From Bombyx mori (lineage: Eukaryota; Arthropoda; Insecta; Lepidoptera; Bombycidae), in the NCBI RefSeq assembly GCF_030269925.1, contig NC_085118.1, positions 17,667,001 to 17,731,000 on the forward strand: a stretch of DNA of 64,000 nucleotides, given 5' to 3'. How positions within the stretch are numbered: position 1 is the stretch's first letter; each line of letters starts with the position of its first letter. The notes under the pieces are model-generated. The model did not search any database. It saw nothing but the letters and a program-made list of their open reading frames with translations, and was not told where the DNA came from. The position numbers and the translations under genes are program-made. Positions 20,315 to 30,935 of the stretch are shown one piece after another.

Positions 20315-21940
20315 CTGGAAAAATCGGAATTTTTTTCCATTTTGAGAGCTTTCGCTGCGTGCGCTGCAGAAACGGTTAAAGTTTCGCTAAAATAATGTAT
20401 GACAGAATTGTTCCTGTTTAAAAGTTCTAAAAAAAGTCTGCGACAGCATATATGTCTATATTTTAAGGTTGGCTCACTATAACGTTTTTCATGCTCACCA
20501 AAGGACAATGCCCAAAAGTGGGCCAACTTTATGTGAAAACTATTTGTACTTGAAAAACTATGCCTTATTTTTTCACGTTGTTTAGTTTATGTATCAACAT
20601 TTCTTTCAACCTGGTATTGTTTTCCAAAAAAATAAATTACTTATTTGATAACATCCCAAAACTATCCATGCCATAGTTTTTAAATTCACCAATAGGCAAA
20701 GGGCTTAGCCCATACAGCCTTATAGCAAACCTATATGCTGTCAAACGAAAGAGTTTTTTGTGACTTAAACAACAAATAAAAAAAAATTGATAATGCTTAT
20801 AATTCACAGGCTTCTTAGTTTATTTTTGTTTAATTCAATATTTATATATTGTAATAATAATTATTACTTAAAACCATGAGTTATTTAATATTTTTAGGTA
20901 TTAATGATTCCATTAGTAAAAATCTCAATGGCTTACCATTATTCTATTCTTATGATATATGATCAGAGAGTTTTGGCAGCAACCCGAGTGAAGCGTCACT
21001 TGAATTTTTATTTTAATGTTTTTTTAATAGTTTATTGTGTAATTTGTATTATTTGTGTTTGTAATATTGTGTATAAAAGGTCTGCGTAAACTCGTGCTCA
21101 GTCAATGTGGTATTCGTCGAGTTGACGTCAAAACTGCCAAAAAGCAATAAAAAGAGATACACCGGCTTTTTATTGACATAAAAAATATATTATAACTTCG
21201 ACAGACTAGGCTGTATAGGCTACGCTCTTTGCCTGCTTATTGGTGAATTTAAAAACAACAACAACAACAATATCGTTGCCGGCTTCCGGATTTCATTTCA
21301 TTTTATTATTATTATGAGGATATAATGATAATAAAATGTACGTAAGGGCTTATTTCTAGCAACATTAACCACAATTAACTAATTTAATACTGTAAATAAT
21401 GATGAGAGCGATTATTGATTTCGAAGAAAACAATTAACAACTTAATTTTAGCTGCAGAAAAAAACAGATTTCTCTTAAACCTGGGTGAGAATATAAAAAT
21501 CGTTTTCTGAATATGAAACGATATTTCTTTGTCATCAAATTAAGTTAAAACCATCATGACAGGACAACTTTTTTTTTGGGGCCCAAACGCCCATAGAAAA
21601 TGGGCGTTGTCCTTTGTTCTAAAATAAAGCATTATTTGTGAAGGTGTTTTTTTAAAGATGATATATTAATCCTTATATATAAATCCAAATAAATAAGTTA
21701 TTCATTACAAGTATTTAGTTTAAAATAAATTTGCCCACACTTGATTTTAATGAGTATCTCGCTATGAGTATTTTAATGAGTATGAGAAGATATTATCACA
21801 GTTTTAAAATAACATCGCGGCAAAATAATGAGCAAGCGCGCAATATTGATGTACAAGGCGCCGGCCGCCGCGCGCCGGTGCGTGGACACACACAATAAGA
21901 ACAATAACAAGAAACACCCAAATCACTTCAAGATAGGCTT
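20315..21940. other. AT-rich stretch, no gene recognised
   Basis: About 1.6 kb with no homologous open frame. A short self-complementary theme occurs near 21580-21610 (AAACGCCCATAGAAAATGGGCG), and a similar AAAGGACAATGCCCA string lies near 20501. The block GCAAAGGGCTTAGCCCATAC near 20696 and its near-complement around 21205-21235 suggest an old inverted-repeat transposon spanning roughly 20690-21250, but I could not fix its ends. Confidence 0.4.
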
Positions 21941-21944
21941 TGAA

Positions 21945-22294
21945 AATTATATATTTTTCTCAATTTCTCCAGGATACCATTATCAGATCTTGATGATTAC
22001 AGGACAATTCGGGAAGTCTACCCTTTCGAACAAAAAAAAGAAAAAAGAATTATCAGAATCGGTTCAAGCATTCTCGAGAAATCGGTGAACATACATAGAT
22101 AAAAAATTGTGGTCGAATTGATAGCCGCCTCTTTTGAATTCGGTTAAAAAGTGATTTTGGACCTTCCATAGCTCCTTAACATTCTATTATTCAAATATAT
22201 TTTCACCTTCTACGTAAATGAAGAGGCGGGTAAAATTTAGCGTTATGCCAAAGTAACTATTCCACGAGGACGAAGTCGCGGGCAAAAGCTAGTT
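21945..22294 (+). mobile_element. Helitron-like or related repeat, 3' end
   Basis: Contains the widespread lepidopteran repeat block around 21990-22100 (GGACAATTCGGGAAGTCTACC, then GAACAAAAAAAAGAAAAAAG). It ends in GACGAAGTCGCGGGCAAAAG followed by CTAG and a T at 22294-22295. A short GC-rich hairpin just before a CTAG terminus followed by T is the arrangement of Helitron 3' ends. No Rep/helicase frame and no clear TC start were found. Confidence 0.35.
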
Positions 22295-23280
22295 AACAAT
22301 AAACTCGGAATAGGAAATTAATAATAATATTAATTATAATATAATAATAATAATTTCTTTATTTACTACATAAACTCTTAAATCATGACCTAGAATACTA
22401 TTTACATATTTAACAAACTGAGAGATTACGCAGATGGCATCAACAATATAAAATTAACCAATGATCCTCACACTAGGCATAGCCTGTATCGTGAGGACCA
22501 AAATGCGATTTACTGTATATATAATTGACCTCAAAACGACATCACTATTATTAATAATTATTACGCTCAAAAACATGCGATACAAGATTTAACATATAAG
22601 ATAATAAAAAAAATTTGAGTAATAAAAATAACACATCAAACAATTACACATATGTGGGGAGCGTAGACATAAACAATTATAAAATAAATTAATAAGAAAA
22701 AAATAAACAAAAAGATACAAAATTAATAAATCTCCTGCTATTTCTTGCTTTTAATTAAGTTCTCTGTGTCCATATAGTTCAATGTAAGCAACCATTTTTT
22801 CACTAGTGGTTTAGCTTGCCTAACCGTTTTGTGTTTTAGGTTTTCATTACAATGTCTAATAACCGCGTTATAAATATAGATCTTAGCAACATCTTGAAAT
22901 AGATGTTTTTGGATAGATGGTAATTTTGTAGCTGTCTAAGTTACAGGTAATTTGTAAACCCTACGTTTAATCAAGGAATCGTACATATCAGATGAGAGCA
23001 CCGCTCCATGTATCAATAAAAATATGATTTCAAACTGTAATTACAAATAGAAAGTTTTTAAACGACCATTTCAGCGTTTACACATAACCCATATGTACCC
23101 AGTTCGGAATCTGGAAATAACATTTTAAAACCACACTTTACGCTCGTCGCTATTAACGGCTAAATCGAGGTCGTTTTCATACACTTTTCACATAGTTTTG
23201 TAACGCCATAGGATCGACGACATAATCCCTAAAAATACAATTTAAAGTAATATTTACTAACGTTTAATAATGCGACGTCC
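22295..23280. other. AT-rich stretch, no gene recognised
   Basis: Low-GC sequence with an (AAT)n-like run at about 22325-22355. No open frame of interest. The right part may belong to the LTR that starts at 23415 on the minus strand, whose far end I could not place. Confidence 0.4.
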
Positions 23281-23289
23281 ATTGCCGTT

Positions 23290-23415
23290 TCAAACTGGAT
23301 TCAATATAGTCTTAATTTCCGCTATCTGTCAATAGATGGCCTCGAGTGTTCTGGATCCTTCGATATTCGTTCGACTATTCGGCGATAGATGGCGTTACTC
23401 TTACCGGCGTAACAC
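23290..23415 (-). mobile_element. 3' LTR start of a Ty3/gypsy element
   Basis: On the minus strand a purine-rich tract (AAGGAGGGGGCAG, complement of about 23416-23428) is followed directly by TGTTACGCCGGTAAGAG, which is a polypurine tract meeting an LTR that begins with TG. The LTR continues leftward; only the first about 125 bp are confidently the same family as the fragments at 5130 and 6836. The inner end is toward the integrase region at 23524-24063, as expected for a 3' LTR. Confidence 0.55.
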
Positions 23416-23523
23416 TGCCCCCTCCTTAGATATGCTCGTCCCGAGCATCATTAGACCCATAATATTATTTTAGGCATACCTCGCAGACCTTTCTGAATTC
23501 GATACGTGACGTCATTAATTTTA

Positions 23524-24063
23524 GTCAAAATCTTAAGAGTAACTTAGGAGACTTCCCTTTGCTTCGAACTGGGTTGTGAAGCCACACTAGGGAACCCTCC
23601 GTGAATCCCTTATGATTTGCTTTCCTGTCGTAGCGGGTCTTCTTCCTCGAAAAGGCTTTTTGGCCTGACTGTCTGACATGCTCATGCATTTCGTTCATCT
23701 TGCTGCGCAGATCGCGTACTCTGTCACACTCCGAGGAGCGTCGGGAGGAGTGCCTGTGATTAAGTCCGCAGGCATCCTCAACTCTCTTCCAAAGCTTGCG
23801 AAAGCCGGCGTCACAGTCGTACATTCGTGAACTGCACTGCGGTACGATAGAAGGAACGGTTGAATGTGTCTATCCCAATCCCTTTGCCTATTCTCCACAA
23901 CTTTTGCCAAATAACTCTCCAATGTTTGATTAAAACGTTCCACCATTCCATCGGATTGCGGGTGATAAGATGTGATTCTAGTTTTATGGATACCCAAGAC
24001 TCTGCAAGTCTCAGGAAAATGATGTGAAAATGTACCAGTTGTGCTGCAGTTAAAGGTCCTCAC
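23524..24063 (-). pseudogene. Ty3/gypsy integrase C-terminal part, frameshifted
   Basis: Minus-strand pol remnant. The first frame (24063 to about 23790) holds the late integrase-core block TSYHPQSDGMVERFNQTLE, which includes the catalytic glutamate region, and the LSYRSAVHE block downstream. Near 23790-23824 the homologous frame shifts; the second frame (to 23525) continues to a C-terminal block EGSLVWLHNP, typical of gypsy-type integrases. The earlier integrase residues and the RT are absent on the right side. Integration of element cDNA would be the normal role; this copy is inactive. Confidence 0.75.
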
Positions 24064-24097
24064 ACACGTAGCAAAGGTGCGCTGAAATTATCCTTTT

Positions 24098-24226
24098 TTT
24101 TAAGTATAGTTACAACGGCTGCCCCACCCTTCAAACCGAAACGCATCACTGCTTCACGGCAGAAATAGGCAGGGCGGTGGTACCCACCAGCGCGGACTCA
24201 CAAGAGGTTCTACCACCAGTTAATTC
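24098..24226 (-). mobile_element. Bm1 SINE fragment inside the gypsy remnant
   Basis: The complement of the Bm1 body: the blocks AGTATAGTTACAACGGCTGC and GGCAGAAATAGGCAGGGC, ending at the ACCACCAGTTA block near 24222. It interrupts the gypsy remnant between the integrase part (left) and the RNase H/gag part (right). Confidence 0.75.
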
Positions 24227-24229
24227 TTC

Positions 24230-24701
24230 CATTCATCACTAAGATCCATCCTCAGCGTCCGCACGGGCACAACCTCCTTAGTCTCCTGTCTAGCGCAATG
24301 CTTGCAGCTTTCAACGGAAGGTCTTCTAGACAGTGCGTCCGCGTTACCGTGGGATCTTCCACTGCGATGTTCATAACGGAGTCGAACTTTCTAAGCCGTC
24401 TGTCTTTCCAGTCACGTGCATGTAAGATAGAAACCGTGGGGGCTCTTTGATTACCATCCAGCACCCGCCCCGTAGTCCTGGCATTCATTTGCTTCCCTGC
24501 TGCTGCTAGCCGGTACTTGTCGCCCCTTTCTTCCCGACGTTCACCTTTCGCTGTACCTCTCGCCGGGCAACTCAACCGGAGATGGCCTCTCTCGCCACAG
24601 GCGTAGGCATCTGGGGCCGTATCGTTGAGGTCGTTCGTGTGCAGGTGACCTCTCTGACACGATGAGATCCATGATCCTGTCTTACTCTCCTCTACCTCCA
24701 A
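24230..24701 (-). pseudogene. Gypsy gag zinc knuckle joined to RNase H end
   Basis: Two parts of a gypsy polyprotein lie side by side on the minus strand. The complement of about 24620-24560 encodes a knuckle-like ACGERGHLRLSCP block expected in gag. The complement of about 24355-24230 encodes SHGNADALSRRP, the conserved end of gypsy RNase H, followed by a linker. Protease, RT and most of RNase H are missing between them, so a large internal deletion fused gag to late pol. This explains why the whole element spans only about 1.4 kb. Confidence 0.6.
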
Positions 24702-24770
24702 GACATGCGCTAAGGCGTCCTTCAGTCCAAGTCTGGGATACCGTCGATGAATGCTTGCACCAGGTTTCCA

Positions 24771-25811
24771 TCAATAAAGGCAGGTGAAGATCGGTACGCC
24801 TTGCGAACTTCCCTTTACGAATGACACTGGGTATCTGTCATAGTGCTCTTCGGTTCGGCCTCTACTCGTAAGAGCGGCTTCCTTTGCAAGAGCATCGGCT
24901 CTTTCGTTGCCTTGGATACCTATATGTGCTTTGACCCAATGCAGTGTGACACTCTTGCCCCCCAGCCTAGCTTGGCGCAGATATCGTCTGGCCTCCATTG
25001 CTAGCGGATGCAGCAGTTCACTGTTAACTATTGTATCAATAGCTAGAGAATCGCTCATAATAGCGTACTTTATGCTGGTACCACTGGCCGCCACCTCTGC
25101 AGCCTTGCTTAACGTAAGTAGTTCAGCTTGGTAGACGGTGCAGTAGGATGACAGTTTAATTTTTTTTTTTTTTTTGGCCGTGGTTTCGGCTCTATCAATC
25201 CATATGGATATCGAGGCTCCTACCTTGCCTTCAATTTTGCTGCCATCTGTATATATTTGAACTGCACCGTCCACCTGTGCTGCAACCTCCTCTTCACTGG
25301 TGATATGTGCCACCGGTATCTGATGGTCCTCTGACGGATGCGGCCTCGCCGTATATGGAGCTTTCCTTTCCACCTGTCTATCCTCCGGTAAGTGGCGGAA
25401 TTTTTCCTTTCTTCTCGCTTCATACAGGGCGGAATTTTCTCTTATTCTTATATCTAGTGGTAGCATTCCGGCCAATACTAAGGCTGCGCTGAGGGAGACC
25501 GTCCTATAACCTTTACATATTTTTTTTTGTGCAAAGAGACGTTGTACTGTATTCAACTCTTTTTTTTTGGTTCTTACCTTATGGGTGGCTGGGGCCACTG
25601 CACTGGCTGCGTAGGCAATGATACGCTCCACTGTCGCCTTGTATATGATCTTAATTATTTCGGGGTGTAGGCCCCAATTAACCCTGGCGGCTTTCGACAG
25701 CTGCTTGTATACGCCCAACGCCTTCCTGCACACATTTGCAATGTGAGCGTTGAACGTAAGGCCGCAGTCTACCGTTAGCCCCAGGATCTTGATCTCCTCG
25801 ACCGTGGACAC
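24771..25811 (-). pseudogene. TRAS ORF2 fragment: RT thumb and RNase H
   Basis: 346 codons open on the minus strand. The sequence starts after the RT catalytic box (EIKILGLTVDCGLTFNAH block) and passes through a PATHK/KGYRTVSLSAALVLAG region. It then enters an RNase H domain with IYTDGSKIEGKVGASIS (first Asp), a YQAELL Glu and an HWVKAHIGIQGNERAD block. Similarity to the ORF2 at 27273-30935 is plain. The last residues before the stop at 24771 are not TRAS-like, consistent with the 3' truncation near 24800. Several Lys runs come from short A-tract expansions. Confidence 0.75.
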
Positions 25812-25829
25812 GCTGATCCCACCTATGCA
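24800..25829 (-). mobile_element. TRAS element 1: truncated at both ends
   Basis: The innermost TRAS copy, minus strand. Its 5' end meets telomere-like repeats at 25830; its 3' end is lost, the sequence passing near 24800 into the gypsy remnant without poly(A). It therefore marks the boundary where internal repeats and the telomeric stack meet. It contains only part of ORF2 (see next entry). Younger insertions or recombination must have removed its 3' end. Confidence 0.75.
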
Positions 25830-25868
25830 GGTTTGGGTTAGGTTTGGGTTAGGTTTGGGTTAGGTTTT

Positions 25869-25870
<2 letters not shown>
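25830..25870. repeat. Variant telomeric repeat (GGTTTGGGTTA)n
   Basis: About 41 bp in which canonical GGTTA alternates with GGTTTG: GGTTTGGGTTA is repeated three times, then GGTTTTGG. It is the target-repeat remnant between TRAS 1 and the poly(T) end of TRAS 2. All other arrays in the window are pure GGTTA. Confidence 0.85.
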
Positions 25871-25922
<52 letters not shown>

Positions 25923-26810
25923 TCCTGTCTACCTCCGACGTTATCGGAGCCTATGTTAAACCTAATTCTCTTTCTCATTCCAGTTCTCGCTATTTTTCCG
26001 CTCGCACATTCATGCCGCATACATTTTCTTTCTGCATTCATCACATCTTTCTTTCCTTATTCTGGGTGGGACTCCCATTCTGAACCTATTCTACTTATTT
26101 ACTATCATGTAAGGGGGAAATAACCGCACATTTTTATCTTTTATTTTTACACAATTTTTCTTATCAATTAATTAAATCAAAATTTAAACAACTTTCAGTT
26201 TTCTTATTCTTACAATAGCTTCTTATTTCTATTACCACTTATTAAAATACATACTCCTATTTTACTTATTTCTATGCTTAATATATATATATCTAAATAT
26301 ACTATCAGCATATTTGCTTAAGCTGTTCTATTTCTATCTATTGCTTTTTGTGCAATCTTTGTACAATACTTTAAAAATGTTTCCCTATCCTTCCCCCGCA
26401 TCACTTCCCCTACTGTTTCTTTGTCCAATTTTATTTGTAGTGCCTGTTCCAGTTCATGTCTTTCCACAGCGTGTACAGGACATTCTAATAGGAGATGTGG
26501 TATGGTTTCGTCGGTGTTTGGGTTGCAGATGCACGATGGACTCGCCTTGCACCTAAAACGATTTAGATACTCGGAGAATCCACCGTGCCCCGTCATAATC
26601 TGTGCCCTAATGCTGGTTATTTCCATTTTTCTTATTGTCCTATACGCCGCCACCGCATCCGGGAAAAAGATCTTGGTGATCTTGGCAGTGTGGCCGGATT
26701 TGTATCTCCGATTCCATTCGTCAAGCGTCCTCATGCGTATGTGGCGCTTGACGAAAGAGATCGGACACAGATCATAGTCCGGTCTTTTCTTCAGGTTCAT
26801 GGCGGCTTCA
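25871..26810 (-). mobile_element. TRAS element 2: 5'-truncated
   Basis: Minus-strand TRAS with a 49-nt poly(A) tail (25871-25919 as T), a 3' UTR (25920-26317) and only the last 160 codons of ORF2. The 5' end is truncated at 26810 directly against GGTTA repeats. The poly(A)-to-(CCTAA) order, read on its own strand, is the TRAS signature. Confidence 0.85.
26318..26800 (-). pseudogene. TRAS ORF2 C-terminal fragment
   Basis: About 160 codons in frame from the truncation point to the stop at 26318. They cover the segment after RNase H: the CPISFVKRHIRMRTLDEW block, an ILTGHGG-like block (here IMTGHGGFSEYLNRF) and the terminal Cys/His finger CKASPSCIC...HLLLECP. This C-terminal finger is shared by TRAS and SART ORF2 proteins and is thought to help bind RNA or target DNA. 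The frame is clean but incomplete. Confidence 0.8.
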
Positions 26811-26857
26811 GGTTAGGTTAGGTTAGGTTAGGTTAGGTTAGGTTAGGTTAGGTTAGG
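26811..26857. repeat. (TTAGG)n telomeric repeat, 47 bp
   Basis: Nine pure GGTTA units between the 5' end of TRAS 2 and the poly(T) end of TRAS 3. TTAGG is the insect telomere repeat. Confidence 0.95.
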
Positions 26858-29800
26858 TTTTTTTTTTTTTTTTTTTTTTTTTATGTACAGTCTACCTCCA
26901 ACGTGATCGGAGCCTGTTCTAACAAGTTCTCTTTCATTCCAGTTCTCGCAAGTTTTCTTCTCGTACTTTCATGCTACATACCATCTTTCTTTCATTCATC
27001 ATCTTTCACTACTTTTTCTGGGTGGGATTCCCAGCTACGCTTACTAGCTACGCTAATTATAATAATCTATTTTCTTAGGGATACAAGGGCAGGTTGATTT
27101 TTACATTACACACATAAAAAACACAGACAACAACACAGGGCGTCACTTTTGTTTTATACTTATTTATCTTATTACTATTTTTACATTTCCTTAACTATAC
27201 TATTTACTTACTTTATATTTTTATGTTTATCTTAATATTAACATTATATTATGTAAACATAACTTTCTTAGGCTATTTGTTTCTATTTATTACTCTTTCT
27301 ACAATTTTTATACAGTATTTTATAAATAGTTCTCTATTTTTTCCCGAGATTAGCTCCTGAATCGTCTCAAGTGTCAGGTTTTGTTTTACTGTTTGCTCGA
27401 GTTCAAATCTTTCATTTATATGAATTGGACACTCTAAAAGCAGGTGTTGTACTGTTTCCGCTTGGACTGAGTCGCAGACGCACGATGGACTCTCCTTGCA
27501 TTTAAAACGATTAAGATAATCGGAAAATCCACCGTGCCCCGTCAGGATTTGTGTAGTCAACTGTGTCGGTACGAATTTTCGCACCACTTTGTAGGCCGCC
27601 TTCGCGTCCGGGAGGAAGAGTTTTGTTGTTGACGCAGTTTCTTCCGCTTGGTACCTGCGGTTCCATTCGTCAAGCGTCGCCATACGAATGCTACGCTTGA
27701 CGAATGAAACAGGGCATCGATCGTAATCCGGTCTCTTTTTCGACTTCAGGGCAGCCTCCTTCGCTAGTTGGTCAGCCCTCTCGTTACCATCCAACCCCAC
27801 GTGAGCCTTTATCCAGAACAAAGTAACTACCTTGTTCTGGAGAGATATGGATCTCAAATTATCTCTGGCTTCCACAGCGAGGGGGTGGGGGCAACCGGGG
27901 TTTTTAATAGTTTGAAGGGCCGCCATGGAGTCACTAAATATCCCAAACGTGGACGCCTTGTGCCCGAGGATCTCCTTTGTTGCCTTGCATATGGCCAGGA
28001 GTTCAGCCTGGTAAACCGTGCAGAATTTGGGTAGAGCAAGCTTGAGGGCTTTGGATTCTTCCTCGCGACTCCATATGGATAGTGCGGCTCCGACTTTGCC
28101 CTCAATCTTGCTCCCGTCCGTGAATATACGCACGTCATAGCAGTTGTGTTCTTTCATTTGCTCTTGATTCACCAGGCTTACTATATTCAAGTCCTCGTGC
28201 TCGGCCGGGTGTGGGGCCTCGATTGCAGGAGCCATCCGCTCGACCTCCCCGTCCCCAAGGGCCGGCCATGGAACACCCCTCTTGGCTTCATACAGTGAAG
28301 CTGCCTCACGAACTCGGAGGTCAAGAGGGAGTATTCCAGCGAGCACCAGCGCCGAGTTCAGGGAGACCGTGCGGTAGGCTTTGCACAATTTCTGCGCAAT
28401 TCCACGCTGAAGAGTTGCCAGCTGCTTTATGACCATAAGCTTGGCTGTGGCCGGCGCCCAGACGCTGGCAGCGTACAGTACGGTTGGCTCTATGGTGGCA
28501 ACGTATATCACTCTTAAGACCTCTGGGTGAAGCCCCCAGCTTACTCGTGCCGCTCTCGATAGCTGTTTAAATATACCCATGGCCTTCCTGCAGACGCTCG
28601 AGACGTGGGCGTTGAATGTAAGCTGGTGGTCGATTATAACTCCCAACAGCTTGATCTCTTTTGACATACCAATAACAACACCGCCCATGTCCAGGCGAGG
28701 AGTGTCATACTTAAGCTTCCTAGTGATAATCATTGCACTTGTCTTGTGCGGGGCAAACTTTAGCTTGTTGTTGACCCCCCACGCCTGGACACGCCCGAGG
28801 GTATCATTGGCACGTCTCTGCACCTCTTCTCCAGTCTCCCCGTCGAACATCAAGACGACGTCATCTGCAAACGCCTGGCAATACTCTCCACTGTTTTCGA
28901 GACTTTTCAGAAGAGGGTCGAGCAGCAGGTTCCACAAAATTGGGCCCCCGATTGAGCCTTGAACACATCCCTTATTCGTTCCCTTACCATGTTCCTCCCC
29001 AGCGTACTTGACCACCACCTTCCGGTTACTAAGATAGCTGTCTATGACCCGCCTCAGATTTACTGGACACTTTTCCTCAGCCAGTCGGACTCTTATTGCT
29101 GTCCACCAGGCGCTGTCGAAGGCTCCCTCTATATCTAGCGATACTAATGCAATTATTTTCTTTTCTTTTAACTTCTTGCGGATATGTTGCATCAGAATAT
29201 AGAGGGAGTCCTCGGCGCCCCTCTGCGGCATGAATCCGTACTGGCGAGTACTCATCCTTGGTAATAGATGGAATTTGAGGCGGGTCACCAGCATCTTTTC
29301 GTAAATCTTGCCTAGTATAGGCAGTAGTCCAATTGGTCTGTACGCCTTTGGAGTGGTGTAGTCTCCTTTTCCTGGCTTCCTCAGCATTACAACTGTAGCT
29401 ACCTTCCAAGCCGTGGGGAAATGATATAGCTCCAGGCATTTATTGAGCAACGACAAAAAGAGTTCTGGATTGGCTTCTATGGTATGGCAGCAGATGTCCG
29501 CAGTGAAACCGTCCACACCCGGGGCCTTTTTTGGGTTGAAGGATCCACTCGCCTGTCTTAATTCGGCCATTGTGAAAGGTGGGTCGCAATACTCAGTTTG
29601 TTTACCAACATTCACATTATTGGACTCATTTCTAATCTGGCGGTGATAGGCGTTATCGTTGATCTTCAGATCCTCCGGATAGAAGTTATCCGCTAGTAGC
29701 TTTGCGGACCCCTTCGCGTCCAGGAACTCTCCGTCCTTTACCAGTACAGAGTCTTCCTCCCTAGTAGTCGTTCTCGATATTACTCTGTATATTCCACTCC

Positions 29801-30935
29801 AAACCCCCTCTCTGTCTTGCCTACAACAAAAATCTTTCCAGCTATCGGTCTGCGCTTTAGCTGCCTCCTCCTCATACTCTTCTTTCTTTTTTAGGTACTC
29901 TTCAACGACCTTGGACCTGCGAATTGGAGCGGCGTTTCGCACTCTACGTTTCCTGGTGGCGACTTCCTTCTTCATCCCAGCTAGTTTCTCGGACCACCAC
30001 GGCAAGGTAAGTTTTTCTTTTGTTTGTTTAATTGGTATTGAGATTGTACATGTATTGTCTATTGTTTTGGTAAGTGTATTTATTGTTTTTTCCAATTGTT
30101 CTATGGTGTTTATGTTATTTATTTCTGCTGCTGTAAGTTGGTTTTCTTGCATTAATTGGCTAAGCTTCTCATGAAACTTAGGCCAATTTGCTTTTTTTGT
30201 GTTAAACTTTCTAGTTGTTCTTGAGATATTGATGCCTTTTGACCTTTGTAGCCGAATATTAAATACAATACCGTTGTGGTCCGAGCTCGTGAGACCTTCG
30301 TCAATTTTCCAGCCGTCCACCAAGTCTAGTAGGTCGACTGAACACGCGGTGATGTCTATGTAGCTTGTATACCGCTTACCTCCTCGAATGCAGTCGAAAG
30401 TCGGAGTTTGCCCTGCGTTGAGTATGTGTAGGCCCATCTCCTCAAGCGTCCCAGAAAGGTCTTCACCCCTATGATCTATTATTGGGCTTCCCCACCACGA
30501 GCTTTTCGCGTTCGTATCTCCTCCAACGAGCAATTTTGTAGACCCAATCTCGAGCTCTATCCTTTTCAGATGCTCCAGGTAGGGTTCTATAGGGGAGTCC
30601 GGCTCAAAGTAAAAGGAGACTAGTGTGATCTCCCAAGCAACCGTTTGGATCCCCACCACCATGATGTTTTTGGTGATGAGTTTTGGATACTGTATAACTT
30701 TGAAGTCGTTGTTGAAGACAACTATTGCTGCCTTAACGGTTCCATCTCCACCAGTGTCCTGGAAGATCCTGACGCCTCTATGGCTCCTCAACGCCTTCCC
30801 TCCACCCACATAAGGTTCTTGTATGAGTGCTACAGCTACTCCGCCTTTCTCTGCCCCAACAAGTAGCTCGTTGGTTGCTAGCTTTTTGCGCTGGAGGTTC
30901 GCTTGTATAAAGCTGTATTTTGTGGTGACAACCTT
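26858..30935 (-). mobile_element. TRAS element 3: 5'-truncated at the start of ORF2
   Basis: Minus-strand TRAS with a poly(A) tail (26858-26882), a 3' UTR (26883-27272) and an ORF2 that is essentially complete. The 5' end stops at 30935, just upstream of the endonuclease, so ORF1 and the 5' UTR are absent. Flanked by GGTTA arrays on both sides. Confidence 0.9.
27273..30935 (-). CDS. TRAS ORF2: telomere-targeted endonuclease, RT and RNase H
   Basis: The frame is open from the telomere junction at 30935 to the stop at 27273, about 1,220 codons; an in-frame GTG at 30809 is internal, and the true N-terminal ATG may be lost. The endonuclease has IQANLQRKK (Asn), IQEPY (Glu), VGGDTNAKSSWWGS (Asp/Asn) and SSDHNG (Asp/His). 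The RT has GVDGFTADI, VSLDIEGAFDSAWW (box A) and QAFADDVVLMF. RNase H (IFTDGSKIEGKVGA, YQAELLAI, FWIKAHVGLDGNERAD) and a terminal CxC...HLLLEC finger follow. The protein nicks TTAGG repeats and primes reverse transcription there. All catalytic residues I can check are present, so the protein may be functional although the element lacks ORF1. Related to but clearly different from the ORF2 at 31453-35136. Confidence 0.88.
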   Translation of the reverse strand, partial: KVVTTKYSFIQANLQRKKLATNELLVGAEKGGVAVALIQEPYVGGGKALRSHRGVRIFQDTGGDGTVKAAIVVFNNDFKVIQYPKLITKNIMVVGIQTVAWEITLVSFYFEPDSPIEPYLEHLKRIELEIGSTKLLVGGDTNAKSSWWGSPIIDHRGEDLSGTLEEMGLHILNAGQTPTFDCIRGGKRYTSYIDITACSVDLLDLVDGWKIDEGLTSSDHNGIVFNIRLQRSKGINISRTTRKFNTKKANWPKFHEKLSQLMQENQLTAAEINNINTIEQLEKTINTLTKTIDNTCTISIPIKQTKEKLTLPWWSEKLAGMKKEVATRKRRVRNAAPIRRSKVVEEYLKKKEEYEEEAAKAQTDSWKDFCCRQDREGVWSGIYRVISRTTTREEDSVLVKDGEFLDAKGSAKLLADNFYPEDLKINDNAYHRQIRNESNNVNVGKQTEYCDPPFTMAELRQASGSFNPKKAPGVDGFTADICCHTIEANPELFLSLLNKCLELYHFPTAWKVATVVMLRKPGKGDYTTPKAYRPIGLLPILGKIYEKMLVTRLKFHLLPRMSTRQYGFMPQRGAEDSLYILMQHIRKKLKEKKIIALVSLDIEGAFDSAWWTAIRVRLAEEKCPVNLRRVIDSYLSNRKVVVKYAGEEHGKGTNKGCVQGSIGGPILWNLLLDPLLKSLENSGEYCQAFADDVVLMFDGETGEEVQRRANDTLGRVQAWGVNNKLKFAPHKTSAMIITRKLKYDTPRLDMGGVVIGMSKEIKLLGVIIDHQLTFNAHVSSVCRKAMGIFKQLSRAARVSWGLHPEVLRVIYVATIEPTVLYAASVWAPATAKLMVIKQLATLQRGIAQKLCKAYRTVSLNSALVLAGILPLDLRVREAASLYEAKRGVPWPALGDGEVERMAPAIEAPHPAEHEDLNIVSLVNQEQMKEHNCYDVRIFTDGSKIEGKVGAALSIWSREEESKALKLALPKFCTVYQAELLAICKATKEILGHKASTFGIFSDSMAALQTIKNPGCPHPLAVEARDNLRSISLQNKVVTLFWIKAHVGLDGNERADQLAKEAALKSKKRPDYDRCPVSFVKRSIRMATLDEWNRRYQAEETASTTKLFLPDAKAAYKVVRKFVPTQLTTQILTGHGGFSDYLNRFKCKESPSCVCDSVQAETVQHLLLECPIHINERFELEQTVKQNLTLETIQELISGKNRELFIKYCIKIVERVINRNK

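Noticed and set aside
24252..24701. Single 149-codon protein with a zinc knuckle as a host gene
   Set aside because: Pieces match gypsy gag and, in another frame, the end of RNase H; it is a deletion joint of a retroelement, not a host gene.
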